A DNA stretch of 64,000 bases from JAWHTC01 sp032586155 (lineage in GTDB: Bacteria > Pseudomonadota > Alphaproteobacteria > Rhodobacterales > Rhodobacteraceae). Position 1 is the first letter of the stretch. Each line of letters opens with the position of its first letter. Made by a program: the position numbers and the translations under genes. Below, piece by piece: positions 24,569-32,724 of the stretch. The stretch lies in contig NZ_JAWHTC010000005.1 of NCBI RefSeq assembly GCF_032586155.1, forward strand, positions 62,001 through 126,000. The letters run 5' to 3'. Below the pieces are notes generated by a model that did no database searches, was not told the origin of the DNA, and was given only the letters and a program-made list of their open reading frames with translations.

Positions 24569-25699
24569 ATGGATCCTGAGAGCGAGAACGAGCTGAGCGG
24601 GATGATTGCCGGGGCGGAAGGGCCCTTGCGGATCGTTGGTGGTGGAACGCAGGGTGTTGGCGGGACGGTTGAGGGGGATGTGCTGTCGACTGCCGGGCTG
24701 AGCGGTGTGGTGGAGTATGAGCCGGGGGCGCTGACGCTGGTGGTCAAGGCGGGCACGCCGGTGGCGGAGATCGAGAAGGTCTTGGCCGCCGAGGGGCAGA
24801 GGCTTGCGTTCGAGCCGATGGATTATCGCGGGTTGATGGGGACAAAAGGCGCACCGACGATTGGCGGTGTGGTGGCCGGCAATGTCAGCGGGCCGCGGCG
24901 GATTGCGGTGGGGGCGTGCCGGGATTTCCTGTTGGGCGTTAGGTTTGTCGACGGCATGGGGCGCGTGTTGAAAAACGGCGGACGGGTGATGAAGAATGTC
25001 ACCGGCTATGACCTGGTGAAGCTGATGGCCGGGAGCCGGGGCACGCTGGGGGTTCTGAGCGAGGTGAGTTTCAAGGTGCTGCCCGAGCCGCCTGCACGGG
25101 CCGTTTTGCTGATCGAAGGGTTAAGTGATGCCGAGGGTGTGGAGGCGTTGACTCGGGCGTTGACGTCGCCTTTTGAAGTAAGCGGCGCGGCGCATGTACC
25201 AAAGGGCGTGGATGGCGCGCCGGTGACAATGATACGGATCGAAGGTTTTTCCGACAGCGTGGCCTATCGCGCGGATCAGTTGAAGGCGCTGTTGGCCGGG
25301 TTTGGAGCGGCGCAGGTGGAAACCGATGCAGAGCAGACCGCCGCCGGGTGGCGTTGGGTGCGCGATGTTGAGGCGTTTCATGGGTCGGACGGCGATGTCT
25401 GGCGCTACTCGGTGGCGCCAGGGGATGGTCCGGTTCTGGGCGAAGTGCTGCGTGGCATGGGCGCGAAAGAGTTGCTTTACGATTGGGGTGGCGGGCTGGT
25501 TTGGGTCCTGACACCAGAGGGTGCCGATATGCGACCCGCGGGGATGAAAGGGCATGCGACGCTGATCCGGGCAAGCGCCAACACCAAGGCAAGGGTGGCG
25601 GTGTTCCATCCGGACCCGGCCCCGATCCAAAAGATTTCGCAAGGTTTGCGCGATAAGTTCGATCCCAGGGGTATTCTGAACCCCGGGTTGATGAGCTGA
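24569..25699 (+). CDS. glcE: Glycolate oxidase subunit GlcE
   Basis: The 376-residue product starts at ATG 24569 after AGAGGAAG. It is a second FAD-domain protein, with AGTPVAEIEKVLAAEGQRLAFEPMDY, GTIGGVVAGNVSGPRR, GRVLKNGGRVMKNVTGYDLVKLM and the C-terminal DKFDPRGILNPGLM. It lacks the long C-terminal cap of GlcD, as usual for GlcE. It is needed for activity of the glycolate oxidase complex. A small membrane-protein gene follows 11 bases later. Confidence 0.92.
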   Translation: MDPESENELSGMIAGAEGPLRIVGGGTQGVGGTVEGDVLSTAGLSGVVEYEPGALTLVVKAGTPVAEIEKVLAAEGQRLAFEPMDYRGLMGTKGAPTIGGVVAGNVSGPRRIAVGACRDFLLGVRFVDGMGRVLKNGGRVMKNVTGYDLVKLMAGSRGTLGVLSEVSFKVLPEPPARAVLLIEGLSDAEGVEALTRALTSPFEVSGAAHVPKGVDGAPVTMIRIEGFSDSVAYRADQLKALLAGFGAAQVETDAEQTAAGWRWVRDVEAFHGSDGDVWRYSVAPGDGPVLGEVLRGMGAKELLYDWGGGLVWVLTPEGADMRPAGMKGHATLIRASANTKARVAVFHPDPAPIQKISQGLRDKFDPRGILNPGLMS

Positions 25700-25710
25700 G
25701 GTCAAAAGTC

Positions 25711-26067
25711 ATGCCCGTGACTGTTGGGATTGCATATGTGGTTTTCATGCTGGTGGGGCCGGTGATTTTCATCGGGCTTATTCGGCACAGGCCGACCCGG
25801 CAGCGGTTTGTCATGGGTGTGTTCTCGGCACTGGCCCTGATCGCGTCGGCCCAGGTCATGCGCGCGACGCTGGGACATCTGCCCGTGGCCGCCTTTGGCT
25901 GGCTGGCGGCGATGTGGCTGGGCTGGATCGTGACACTGGCGATGGTGGTTCAGGCGGTGACCCTGAAACTGGGGCGGGGGCGGCCAAGGAAATGGGGTGC
26001 GACCCTGGGCGCGGCGGCAACAGTGCTGCCGTGGTTCGGGCTGTCGCTGGCAATGAGCGCGGGATAG
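25711..26067 (+). CDS. Small membrane protein within the glc operon
   Basis: The 118-residue product has at least three hydrophobic segments: about residues 4-24 (VGIAYVVFMLVGPVIFIGLI), 36-58 and 60-85, plus a short one near the C-terminus. I do not recognise a named family. It sits between glcE and glcF with small gaps (11 and 31 bases) on the same strand, so it is cotranscribed with the oxidase genes. It could anchor the complex or move a substrate, but nothing in the sequence shows this directly. Confidence 0.7.
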   Translation: MPVTVGIAYVVFMLVGPVIFIGLIRHRPTRQRFVMGVFSALALIASAQVMRATLGHLPVAAFGWLAAMWLGWIVTLAMVVQAVTLKLGRGRPRKWGATLGAAATVLPWFGLSLAMSAG

Positions 26068-26098
26068 CGCATAAGCGGCGGGAGCCGCGGGGGAAGAG

Positions 26099-27391
26099 AT
26101 GCAGACGACATTTACCGAAGAGCAGCTAAAGGATGCAGGCACGCAGCGCGCCAATGAAATCCTGCGCGCTTGTGTGCACTGCGGCTTCTGTACCGCCACC
26201 TGTCCGACCTACCAGGTGTTGGGCGACGAGTTGGATAGCCCGAGGGGGCGGATTTACCAGATCAAGGACATGCTGGAAAACGAGCGGGTGCCGGATGCCA
26301 AGACTGTGCTGCATGTGGATCGCTGCCTGAGCTGCCTGGCCTGCATGACGACCTGCCCGTCGGGCGTGCATTACATGCACTTGGTTGATCACGCGCGGAC
26401 CTATATCGAGAAGAATTACAAACGGCCCTTGATGGACCGGATGCTGCGCTGGGTATTGGCGCGTATCCTGCCCTACCCGGGGCGGTTCCGGCTGGCGCTT
26501 CTGGGGGCGAAGATCGGGCGGCCGTTTGCCTTTGCCATGCCGGACAAGCGGCTGAAGGCGATGCTGAAGATGGCGCCGAAGCATATTCCGCCGGTGAGCC
26601 GTAATGATGATCCGCAGAGTTTTGCCCCCAAAGGGGACCGCAGGATGCGGGTGGCGCTAATGACGGGCTGCGCGCAAAAGGCGCTGGACACCGATATCAA
26701 CGATGCCACGATCCGTCTGTTGCGGCGGTTGGGATGCGAGGTTGTCGTGGCCAAGGGCGCGGGGTGTTGCGGGGCACTGACACATCACATGGGCAAGGAA
26801 GGCGAGAGCCACGCGACGGCGGCAAAGAACGTCGAGGCGTGGTGCAACGAGATCAATGGCGAGGGGCTGGACGCGATCGTAATCAACACGTCGGGCTGCG
26901 GCACGACTGTGAAGGATTACGGCTATATGTTCCGCGGTGGGCCGCTGGCCGAGAAGGCGGCGAAGGTCAGCGAAATTGCCATGGACGTCAGCGAACTTCT
27001 GGTGAAGCTGGATCTGCCAGAAGGGGCGGCAAAGAGCCAATGCGTTGCCTATCACGCGGCTTGTTCGCTGCAACACGGCCAGAAGATTACGTCCCATCCC
27101 AAGACCCTGTTGAAACGGGTTGGGTTCGAGGTGGTCGAGCCCGCCGACAGCCATTTGTGCTGTGGGTCTGCCGGGACCTACAACCTGATGCAACCTGAGA
27201 TCTCAGCGCAGTTGAAGGAGCGCAAGGTGCGCACCCTTGAGGCCAAGACGCCGGACATCATCGCGGCGGGTAATATCGGCTGCATGGTCCAAATCGGATC
27301 GGGCACGGAGGTGCCGGTGGTGCATACGGTGGAACTGCTCGACTGGGCGACGGGTGGGCCGAAGCCGGCCAAGCTGCGCGATCATGGCTAG
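26099..27391 (+). CDS. glcF: Glycolate oxidase iron-sulfur subunit GlcF
   Basis: The 430-residue product has two 4Fe-4S motifs near the N-terminus, CVHCGFCTATCPTY and CLSCLACMTTCPSG. Two CCG domains follow, with the motifs GAGCCGALTHHMG and HLCCGSAGTYN. GlcF passes electrons from the flavoprotein subunits toward the quinone pool. The start at ATG 26099 follows GGGGGAAGAG. It closes the glc operon; the next gene is 190 bases away behind an inverted-repeat element. Confidence 0.93.
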   Translation: MQTTFTEEQLKDAGTQRANEILRACVHCGFCTATCPTYQVLGDELDSPRGRIYQIKDMLENERVPDAKTVLHVDRCLSCLACMTTCPSGVHYMHLVDHARTYIEKNYKRPLMDRMLRWVLARILPYPGRFRLALLGAKIGRPFAFAMPDKRLKAMLKMAPKHIPPVSRNDDPQSFAPKGDRRMRVALMTGCAQKALDTDINDATIRLLRRLGCEVVVAKGAGCCGALTHHMGKEGESHATAAKNVEAWCNEINGEGLDAIVINTSGCGTTVKDYGYMFRGGPLAEKAAKVSEIAMDVSELLVKLDLPEGAAKSQCVAYHAACSLQHGQKITSHPKTLLKRVGFEVVEPADSHLCCGSAGTYNLMQPEISAQLKERKVRTLEAKTPDIIAAGNIGCMVQIGSGTEVPVVHTVELLDWATGGPKPAKLRDHG

Positions 27392-27455
27392 GGGTGATCT
27401 GCGGAGCTGCCCTATTTTTGACAAAACTCTGCGCTACTCGCGAAGCGAGCCAAGT

Positions 27456-27570
27456 TAAAGCGTTTCGGAATAAACTTGAGATACAATTTTGTTTCGAAGC
27501 GCCCACGACGTCGAGAGGTTTCGCGCGTTTCGAGAAACCCCTTGATTCAGGTTTTTCTCGAAACGCTTTA
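27456..27570. repeat. 115-base element with perfect 12-base inverted ends
   Basis: The ends are TAAAGCGTTTCG (27456-27467) and CGAAACGCTTTA (27559-27570), exact reverse complements. Inside are further GTTTCGA and TCGAGAAA pieces that can pair. It has no open frame and fills the gap between glcF and the protease gene. It may be a non-autonomous mobile or REP-like element, or a large RNA hairpin. Confidence 0.6.
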
Positions 27571-27581
27571 GTGGAGCCCCT

Positions 27582-28394
27582 ATGCTGCGTTCTTTTGTTG
27601 TTCTTTTGGTCGCTTTGTTCACCGTACCGGCCCTGGCCGAAGACACGCGGTTGCAGCGCATGGACACAGGCGATGACAGCCGCGGCTGGGAGGCTGTGGG
27701 GCGGCTGGATATCAACGGCAAGGGGTTTTGCACCGGGGCGCTGATTGCGCCGGACCTGGTGCTGACGGCGGCACATTGTCTTTTTGACAAGCATAGCGGT
27801 GCCGAGATCGAGCACCAGAAGATCAAATTCCTGGCCGGCTGGCGCAATGGCCGGGCCTCGGCGGATCGCTGGGTCAAGCGGGCGGTCATTCATCCCGAAT
27901 ACGATTATGGCGAACGGCTGACGGCAAAACGCGTGCGCAATGACGTGGCCCTGTTGCAGCTGCATCACCCGATCCGCAACACCACCATCTTCCCGTTTAA
28001 GACTGGTCGGCGCCCGGTCAAAAGTGACCGGGTCGGCGTTGTGTCCTATGCCCGTGATCGCTCCGAGGCACCGTCGCTGCAAGAGGTCTGTCTTGTCCAG
28101 GCGCGGCAGGAAGGGATGCTGGTGATGAGTTGCGATGTCAATTTCGGATCCAGCGGTGCACCGGTGTTCAGCTTTGATAGTGGAGAGCCGCGGATCGTAT
28201 CCGTGGTGTCGGCGATGGCGGCCTTCGGGGAACGTCGCGTGTCGCTGGGTACCCAGCTTGAAGGGCCGCTGGCGCTGCTCAAAGCGGAACTGGCGGCGGG
28301 CCGCGGTGTCTTTGGCAGCAATCCGGCCCCGCGCGCGAACCGCATTACGGTCGGCAAGCGCAGCACAGCAGGTGCGAAATTCATCAAGAATTGA
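27582..28394 (+). CDS. Secreted trypsin-like serine protease
   Basis: The 270-residue product has a signal peptide (MLRSFVVLLVALFTVPALA) and the chymotrypsin-fold triad: His65 in LTAAHC, Asp121 in NDVALLQL and Ser191 in G-S-S-G-A-P-V. The usual GDSGGP at the nucleophile is here GSSGAP: the Asp before the Ser is a Ser and one Gly is an Ala. Cysteine pairs C50/C66 and C170/C184 fit the fold. It is probably periplasmic or secreted; the target is unknown. Confidence 0.85.
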   Translation: MLRSFVVLLVALFTVPALAEDTRLQRMDTGDDSRGWEAVGRLDINGKGFCTGALIAPDLVLTAAHCLFDKHSGAEIEHQKIKFLAGWRNGRASADRWVKRAVIHPEYDYGERLTAKRVRNDVALLQLHHPIRNTTIFPFKTGRRPVKSDRVGVVSYARDRSEAPSLQEVCLVQARQEGMLVMSCDVNFGSSGAPVFSFDSGEPRIVSVVSAMAAFGERRVSLGTQLEGPLALLKAELAAGRGVFGSNPAPRANRITVGKRSTAGAKFIKN

Positions 28395-28424
28395 TGGCTG
28401 GGCGAGATTGCCCGAGTTGCGGAG

Positions 28425-28446
28425 CAAGGATTTTCGGAAATCCTTG
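28425..28446. terminator. Palindromic repeat after the protease gene
   Basis: The arms CAAGGAT and ATCCTTG pair around TTTCGGAA to give a nearly perfect 22-base palindrome 30 bases after the protease stop. The same element occurs at 18815-18838. There is no T-tract, so it may be a repeat first and a terminator second. Its right arm contributes CTTG to the promoter-like site that follows. Confidence 0.5.
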
Positions 28447-28473
28447 AAACCCGGCGCGACCATTCCCACATCT
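28443..28473 (+). promoter_or_regulatory. Candidate heat-shock (sigma-32) promoter for hsp20
   Basis: CTTGAAA at 28443-28449 and CCACATCT at 28466-28473 are 16 bases apart. This matches the sigma-32 consensus CTTGAAA-N(11-16)-CCCCATNT with one mismatch. It lies about 95 bases before the start of the small heat-shock gene. The match to the consensus is from memory. Confidence 0.45.
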
Positions 28474-28566
28474 CTCTGTGTCGGGGTGCCTGAAAGGGCC
28501 CTGACACCGTTTTTGCCTGTCCCGAAGGGAAGGCACCCATCAACATCGCTCAATGGAGGATGACCC

Positions 28567-29034
28567 ATGCGTAATTTTGATTTTGCACCGCTGCACCGTG
28601 CCACCGTCGGTTTTGACCAGATCGCCGACATGTTCGACCGGGTTCTGACCGGCGACAACACGCACAACAGCTACCCCCCTTACAACATCGAGAAAACCGC
28701 CGATGACGCCTATCGTATCTCGATCGCGGTTGCCGGATTTTCCGAGGTTGATCTGGCCGTCGAAGTGAAGGAAGGCGCTCTGATCGTGTCGGCCCGCAAG
28801 GCCGAAGAAGATGAGGGCCGGACCTTCCTGCATCGTGGCATCGCCACCCGCGCATTCGAACGCCGCTTCCAGCTGGCCGATCACGTGCGTGTCACCGGCG
28901 CGGCCCATTTCGACGGGATGCTTCACATCGACCTTGTGAAGGAAATTCCCGAGGCGCTGAAACCGCGCCGGATTGCGATTGCGACCGGTGAAGCGGTTGA
29001 AAAGGATGTGGTTGAGGCCGAAGCCGTCAACTGA
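28567..29034 (+). CDS. Small heat-shock protein, Hsp20/IbpA type
   Basis: The 155-residue product starts MRNFDFAPLHRATVGFDQIADMFDRVL, as IbpA proteins do. The alpha-crystallin domain follows: PPYNIEKTADDAYRISIAVAGFSEVDLAVEVKEGALIVSARK, FLHRGIATRAFERRFQLADHVRVTGA and HIDLVKEIPE. The C-terminal I-x-I-type motif is represented by RRIAIA. It holds unfolded proteins in the cytoplasm during stress. GGAGG precedes the ATG; a strong terminator follows. Confidence 0.93.
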   Translation: MRNFDFAPLHRATVGFDQIADMFDRVLTGDNTHNSYPPYNIEKTADDAYRISIAVAGFSEVDLAVEVKEGALIVSARKAEEDEGRTFLHRGIATRAFERRFQLADHVRVTGAAHFDGMLHIDLVKEIPEALKPRRIAIATGEAVEKDVVEAEAVN

Positions 29035-29055
29035 TCCCTCGTGACAGTCATGCGA

Positions 29056-29087
29056 AAGGCCCGGGTGTTTTGCCCGGGCCTTTTTTG
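29056..29087 (+). terminator. Rho-independent terminator after hsp20
   Basis: A perfect stem AAGGCCCGGG / CCCGGGCCTT with a short TGTTTTG loop is followed by six T. It lies about 20 bases past the hsp20 stop codon. It is the clearest intrinsic terminator in the window. Confidence 0.9.
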
Positions 29088-29093
29088 TTGGGC

Positions 29094-29117
29094 GGTGCGC
29101 AGAATGCGCACCCTACG
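29094..29117. repeat. Short hairpin repeat with CCCTACG tail (copy 2)
   Basis: Arms GGTGCGC (29094-29100) and GCGCACC (29106-29112) are followed by CTACG. The CTA at 29113-29115 is the complement of the TAG stop codon of the vWA gene, so this repeat supplies the end of that gene. Confidence 0.6.
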
Positions 29118-31221
29118 GGGTGAGGCTGTCGGCCAGACGCATCAGTTTGATTGCTTCGGCGCGGTAACCGAATGGGTCATTGCCGCGCGCTGCCGTGGCC
29201 AGGGCGATGGCGTCGGAAAACTGCCAGTCGGAGGTGAATTTCGACCCTTTGAGCAGCTCGCCAAACCCGGCGATGGCGGTGGCGAAACGGATATCGTCGG
29301 TGGGCTGGCCCATGTCAGGGCGGATCGGGATCTCGATCAGCTGGCTGGTGGCGGCGCCCGGCTGTTTGTAGCGCAGTTTCAGGAAGCCCAGCTCGGTGGT
29401 GATGTTGGTCGACGGTTCGGTTGCTCCATAGCGCAATGGGTCTGACAGGCGGGCGGGAGAACCGACTGGCGTTACCTCGTATATAGCGGTGACCGAATGG
29501 CCCGCGCCGATGTCGCCGGCATCGACCTTGTCATTGTTGAAATCCTCGCGTTTCAACGCCCGTGTTTCATAGCCGATCAGCCGGTATTCGGCGATCTGGG
29601 CGGGGTTGAACTCGACCTGGATCTTGACGTCATTGGCGATGGGAAAGAGGGCACCGGTGAATTGATCAACCAGTACTTTCTGCGCTTCGGAGAGCGTGTC
29701 GATGTAGGACGCCTGTCCGTTGCCGTTCTGGGCCAGCGCCTGCATCGTGGCGTCGTCGAGATTGCCACGACCAAAGCCCATGACCGAGAGGTAGGTTCCG
29801 GTTTCGCGCTTGTCGGCGATGAAATCCTTGAGTTGGTCCGGGTCGCTTAGACCGACGTTGAAATCACCATCGGTGGCAAGGATCACGCGGGTGACTTCGC
29901 CTTCGGTGGCCATGGTTTCGGCAACGGAATAGGCCTGTTGCAGCCCGGCTTGCCCGGCGGTGGAGCCACCGGCACGCAGGTTGTCGAGCGCGGCCATGAT
30001 GGTGGCGCGATCGGTGGCCGGGGTGGGGGAAAGAACCTGCCCGGCGGACCCGGCATAGGTGACGATGGAAATCTGATCCTGCTCGTCAAGCTGCGGCAGC
30101 ATCAGCGACAGGCTTTGCTTGAGGAGCGGCAGCTTGTTGGGCTGGTTCATCGACCCCGAGGTGTCGATCAGGAAGACGAGGTTCAGCGGCGGGCGGTTTT
30201 CGGTTGCGGCTTCGCGGCCCTGGATGGCGATATGGACGAGGTTCGTGCCGTCGTTCCACGGGGTCGGGGTAACGGTAACAGTGGGTTTGAACGGGGCCTC
30301 GCCCGCATCCGGGGCGGGGTAGTCATAGGGGAAATAGTTGATCATTTCCTCGATCCGCACGGCGCTTTGCGGCGGAAGCTGACCCCGGGTGATCGATGAG
30401 CGGACCACGGCGTAGGATGCGGTGTCGACGTCGATCGAGAAGGTTGAGACCGGCTCTTCGGCGGTGACTTTAAGTGGGTTTTTCTCGGCCTCGGGGAAGG
30501 CTTCGGTGTTGGGTTCCAGCGGGGGCATGATGCGTGCGTCGGGCGCGGGCATGGGGACGGCTCCCGGCGCGACCTGCTCGGCCAGCATGCCGCCAAAGCC
30601 GCTGATCACGCCGTCGGACATGGCGCGGCGTTCGCGATTGGGCAGGGATTTCGGCTTGGCCTGTGCCGGGGCGATACGGCCCAATGGGGCATCGTCGGAG
30701 AAGACATCGCCTTCGGCTTCCGAGAACGCCAGGTTGGGCGTGATTGAACTGGGCGCTGGCATGGCTTGATCTGCGACCGGTGGGAGCGGTGGCGCAGTTG
30801 TTTCGGTCTGAGGTTCTGCCGGTTTGCTCGCCTGTTGTGGTGACATGGCCCCGCTGCGCGCAGTCTCGGAATACTCGAGCCCCGATTGTGTGGGTTCGGG
30901 TTCTGTGCCAACGGCAGCGGGCAGAAGATCGGGCAGGGGTGCTTTGGTCAATTGCGGCAGGGCCACCACGAGGCCGACCGCGACCAGTGCGGTCGAGGCG
31001 GTCAGGGCGGCGCGGGAGGTGAGATGGGCGAACATTGTTTTAGCTCCTCTGATGAGCCCCGGTTTGGGGCGTTCAGAGGTTTGACGCGCCTTGGCCGCCG
31101 TTTCTTGGTGGCGCGCGAAATTTTCCCGGGCCAGCGTGATATGCGCGGCCTTTTTCGCCGGATCGGGCGAAGGGGTGGCCTGTTCCATCAGGGCCTTCAG
31201 GTCGTCAAGATCGTCGGTCAT
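29113..31221 (-). CDS. Membrane-anchored von Willebrand factor A protein (YfbK-like)
   Basis: The 702-residue product has a cytoplasmic N-terminus rich in charged residues (about 1-65), one transmembrane segment (ALTASTALVAVGLVVALP, about 70-90), a Pro-rich linker, then the YfbK-type N-terminal module (FSIDVDTASYAVVRSSITRG, IEEMINYFPYDY). The vWA domain follows, with a complete MIDAS (DTSGSM, then STAGQAG and ILATDGDFNVG). A C-terminal domain ends the protein. It overlaps the ECF sigma gene upstream by four bases. The N-terminal cytoplasmic part and single TM resemble an anti-sigma arrangement, so it may hold the sigma factor and sense something outside. Confidence 0.85.
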   Translation of the reverse strand: MTDDLDDLKALMEQATPSPDPAKKAAHITLARENFARHQETAAKARQTSERPKPGLIRGAKTMFAHLTSRAALTASTALVAVGLVVALPQLTKAPLPDLLPAAVGTEPEPTQSGLEYSETARSGAMSPQQASKPAEPQTETTAPPLPPVADQAMPAPSSITPNLAFSEAEGDVFSDDAPLGRIAPAQAKPKSLPNRERRAMSDGVISGFGGMLAEQVAPGAVPMPAPDARIMPPLEPNTEAFPEAEKNPLKVTAEEPVSTFSIDVDTASYAVVRSSITRGQLPPQSAVRIEEMINYFPYDYPAPDAGEAPFKPTVTVTPTPWNDGTNLVHIAIQGREAATENRPPLNLVFLIDTSGSMNQPNKLPLLKQSLSLMLPQLDEQDQISIVTYAGSAGQVLSPTPATDRATIMAALDNLRAGGSTAGQAGLQQAYSVAETMATEGEVTRVILATDGDFNVGLSDPDQLKDFIADKRETGTYLSVMGFGRGNLDDATMQALAQNGNGQASYIDTLSEAQKVLVDQFTGALFPIANDVKIQVEFNPAQIAEYRLIGYETRALKREDFNNDKVDAGDIGAGHSVTAIYEVTPVGSPARLSDPLRYGATEPSTNITTELGFLKLRYKQPGAATSQLIEIPIRPDMGQPTDDIRFATAIAGFGELLKGSKFTSDWQFSDAIALATAARGNDPFGYRAEAIKLMRLADSLTP

Positions 31222-31760
31222 ATCTGATCCTCCTGCGCGTGCAGGGTGCGTAGGTGTTTCTTGGCTTCCGAGATGCGCCAGCTGACGGTGCCCTCGGAGA
31301 TGTTCAATATGTCGGCGGCCTGGGCATGGGTGGCATCATCCAGCACCAGCGCCAGCGTGTCGCGCAGATCGTCCGGCAGGGCGCGCATCGCCTGGGTGAG
31401 CCAATCGACCGCCTCGGCCTGCTCGTCATTGGCGGCGCGGCGGTTTTTCTCCCAATCGCCCCAGCCGTCGGCGTGGCGGGAGCGTGTGGCCTGACGGCGG
31501 CGGCGGTCATGGTTGGCGTTGACCACCACGCGCCAGAGCCATGTGGTAAAGCGCGCGGTGCCGCGGAAGGACGCCAGCTTGGCCGGAAGCGCGGCGCAGA
31601 TGTCCTGGGTCAGATCCTCAGCCTGATCACGCGCACCGGTCAGACGAAAGGCCAGCCGGAAGAGCGTGTCGTAATGGCGTTCAAGCAACAGCGAAAAGGC
31701 TGCCGCATCGCCATCGGCGGCAGCTTGGGCCAAGGTTTCGTCACTGACTTCCATGCGCAT
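31218..31760 (-). CDS. ECF-type RNA polymerase sigma factor
   Basis: The 180-residue product has region 2 (LFRLAFRLTGARDQAEDLTQDICAAL, FTTWLWRVVVNANHDRRRR) and region 4 (LPDDLRDTLALVLDDATHAQAADILNISEGTVSWRISEAKKHL). It directs RNA polymerase to a small stress regulon. I start it at ATG 31760 (MRMEVSDETL); ATG 31754 or an earlier start near 31790 is possible since no strong ribosome site is visible. It overlaps the vWA gene, its likely partner. Confidence 0.88.
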   Translation of the reverse strand: MRMEVSDETLAQAAADGDAAAFSLLLERHYDTLFRLAFRLTGARDQAEDLTQDICAALPAKLASFRGTARFTTWLWRVVVNANHDRRRRQATRSRHADGWGDWEKNRRAANDEQAEAVDWLTQAMRALPDDLRDTLALVLDDATHAQAADILNISEGTVSWRISEAKKHLRTLHAQEDQI

Positions 31761-31826
31761 CACGATTGTATGACGCGGGCCGGGGGTCAATCCTTGGCGG
31801 CGGAACGAGTTTTTTTCGGAGGTTGC

Positions 31827-32468
31827 CTAGTCACGCCAGTTCAGGGCGGATTTGGCCTGTTCGGCAATCATGGCGATGTCCATCAGGCCCACGGCAAAGA
31901 AGCCATCGGCCCCGGCCTCGGCATAAGCCCGCGCGCGGGTCACGGCCTCGTCCAGCATAGCTGGCGTTGGGGCGATCTGGGCTTTCAGCGCCTTGAGGAA
32001 GATATCCGAGCGGGCGTTGATGAAAGCGGGCACGCCAGTGGAATCACAGGCGGCGCGGGCGGCCTTGATGCGCGTGGATTGCGTGGCGATGTCGTGCAGA
32101 CCTTCGCCGCCGACCACCTGATCCTCGAAGTTGAAGCCGATGGGTCCTGCGGCGATGCCTCGGGCAAAGTTTTCACCCGCCTCGATGGGGTCGGTGCTGT
32201 AGCCGCCTTCAAGGTCCATGGTGACGGGCAGGTCGACGGCGGAAGAAATTCGCCCAATGTTAGCGAGCGCCAGATCGAGTGGGAACTGCTGTCCGTCCGC
32301 TGCGCCGTTGGCCATTGCGACAGGGGCGCTGCCCGTGGCGATGGCCTTTGCCCCGGCATCGCCGACGGCCTTGGCGCTTCCGGCGTCCCAGACATTGTAG
32401 AGGGTGACCGGATCGCCCTTGATGTGCAGGGCGCGAAAGGTGTTGGCGTGGTCTGCCTGGCTAGTCAT
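31827..32468 (-). CDS. Isocitrate lyase/PEP mutase family protein, shortened C-terminus
   Basis: The 213-residue product matches the PEP-mutase/isocitrate-lyase barrel: LYNVWDAGSAKAVGDAGAKAIATGS, LPVTMDLEGGYS, GFNFEDQVVGG, FINARSD and YAEAGADGFFAVG. Family members in this group normally have about 250-280 residues; here the frame stops soon after the GADGFF strand (QAKSALNWRD). The last barrel strands are missing, so the gene may be a deletion remnant or carry a late frameshift. The metal-binding Asp and Glu positions are kept. No nearby gene suggests its substrate. Confidence 0.75.
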   Translation of the reverse strand: MTSQADHANTFRALHIKGDPVTLYNVWDAGSAKAVGDAGAKAIATGSAPVAMANGAADGQQFPLDLALANIGRISSAVDLPVTMDLEGGYSTDPIEAGENFARGIAAGPIGFNFEDQVVGGEGLHDIATQSTRIKAARAACDSTGVPAFINARSDIFLKALKAQIAPTPAMLDEAVTRARAYAEAGADGFFAVGLMDIAMIAEQAKSALNWRD

Positions 32469-32724
32469 GGAGCGGGTCCTTTACGACTCGGTACGTTCAA
32501 CAGTGTTATGGTGGCGGGTTATGCGGCCTAGGCCAAGGTTGATGGCGATCGCGTGCATTCCCATTGCTAGGCTCTACCCTGCTTGCCGGATTCCGGGAAA
32601 GTGGGAAGTTGAGGCACGTCATGGCGCGACCATGCGCCGAGGTGCGACAATGGCGATTAATCACAAGACAGTTCGGAGGCGCGCGAAGTCCCATCGTTTC
32701 GGGTTGAAACCGCGGGAGGGTGCC

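Noticed and set aside
22983..24756. 577-residue frame on the minus strand opposite glcD
   Set aside because: It is the antisense of glcD and shows no domain; glcD has full family motifs.
27258..28667. Long minus-strand frames opposite the protease and glcF genes
   Set aside because: They are composition-driven shadows of real genes on the plus strand.
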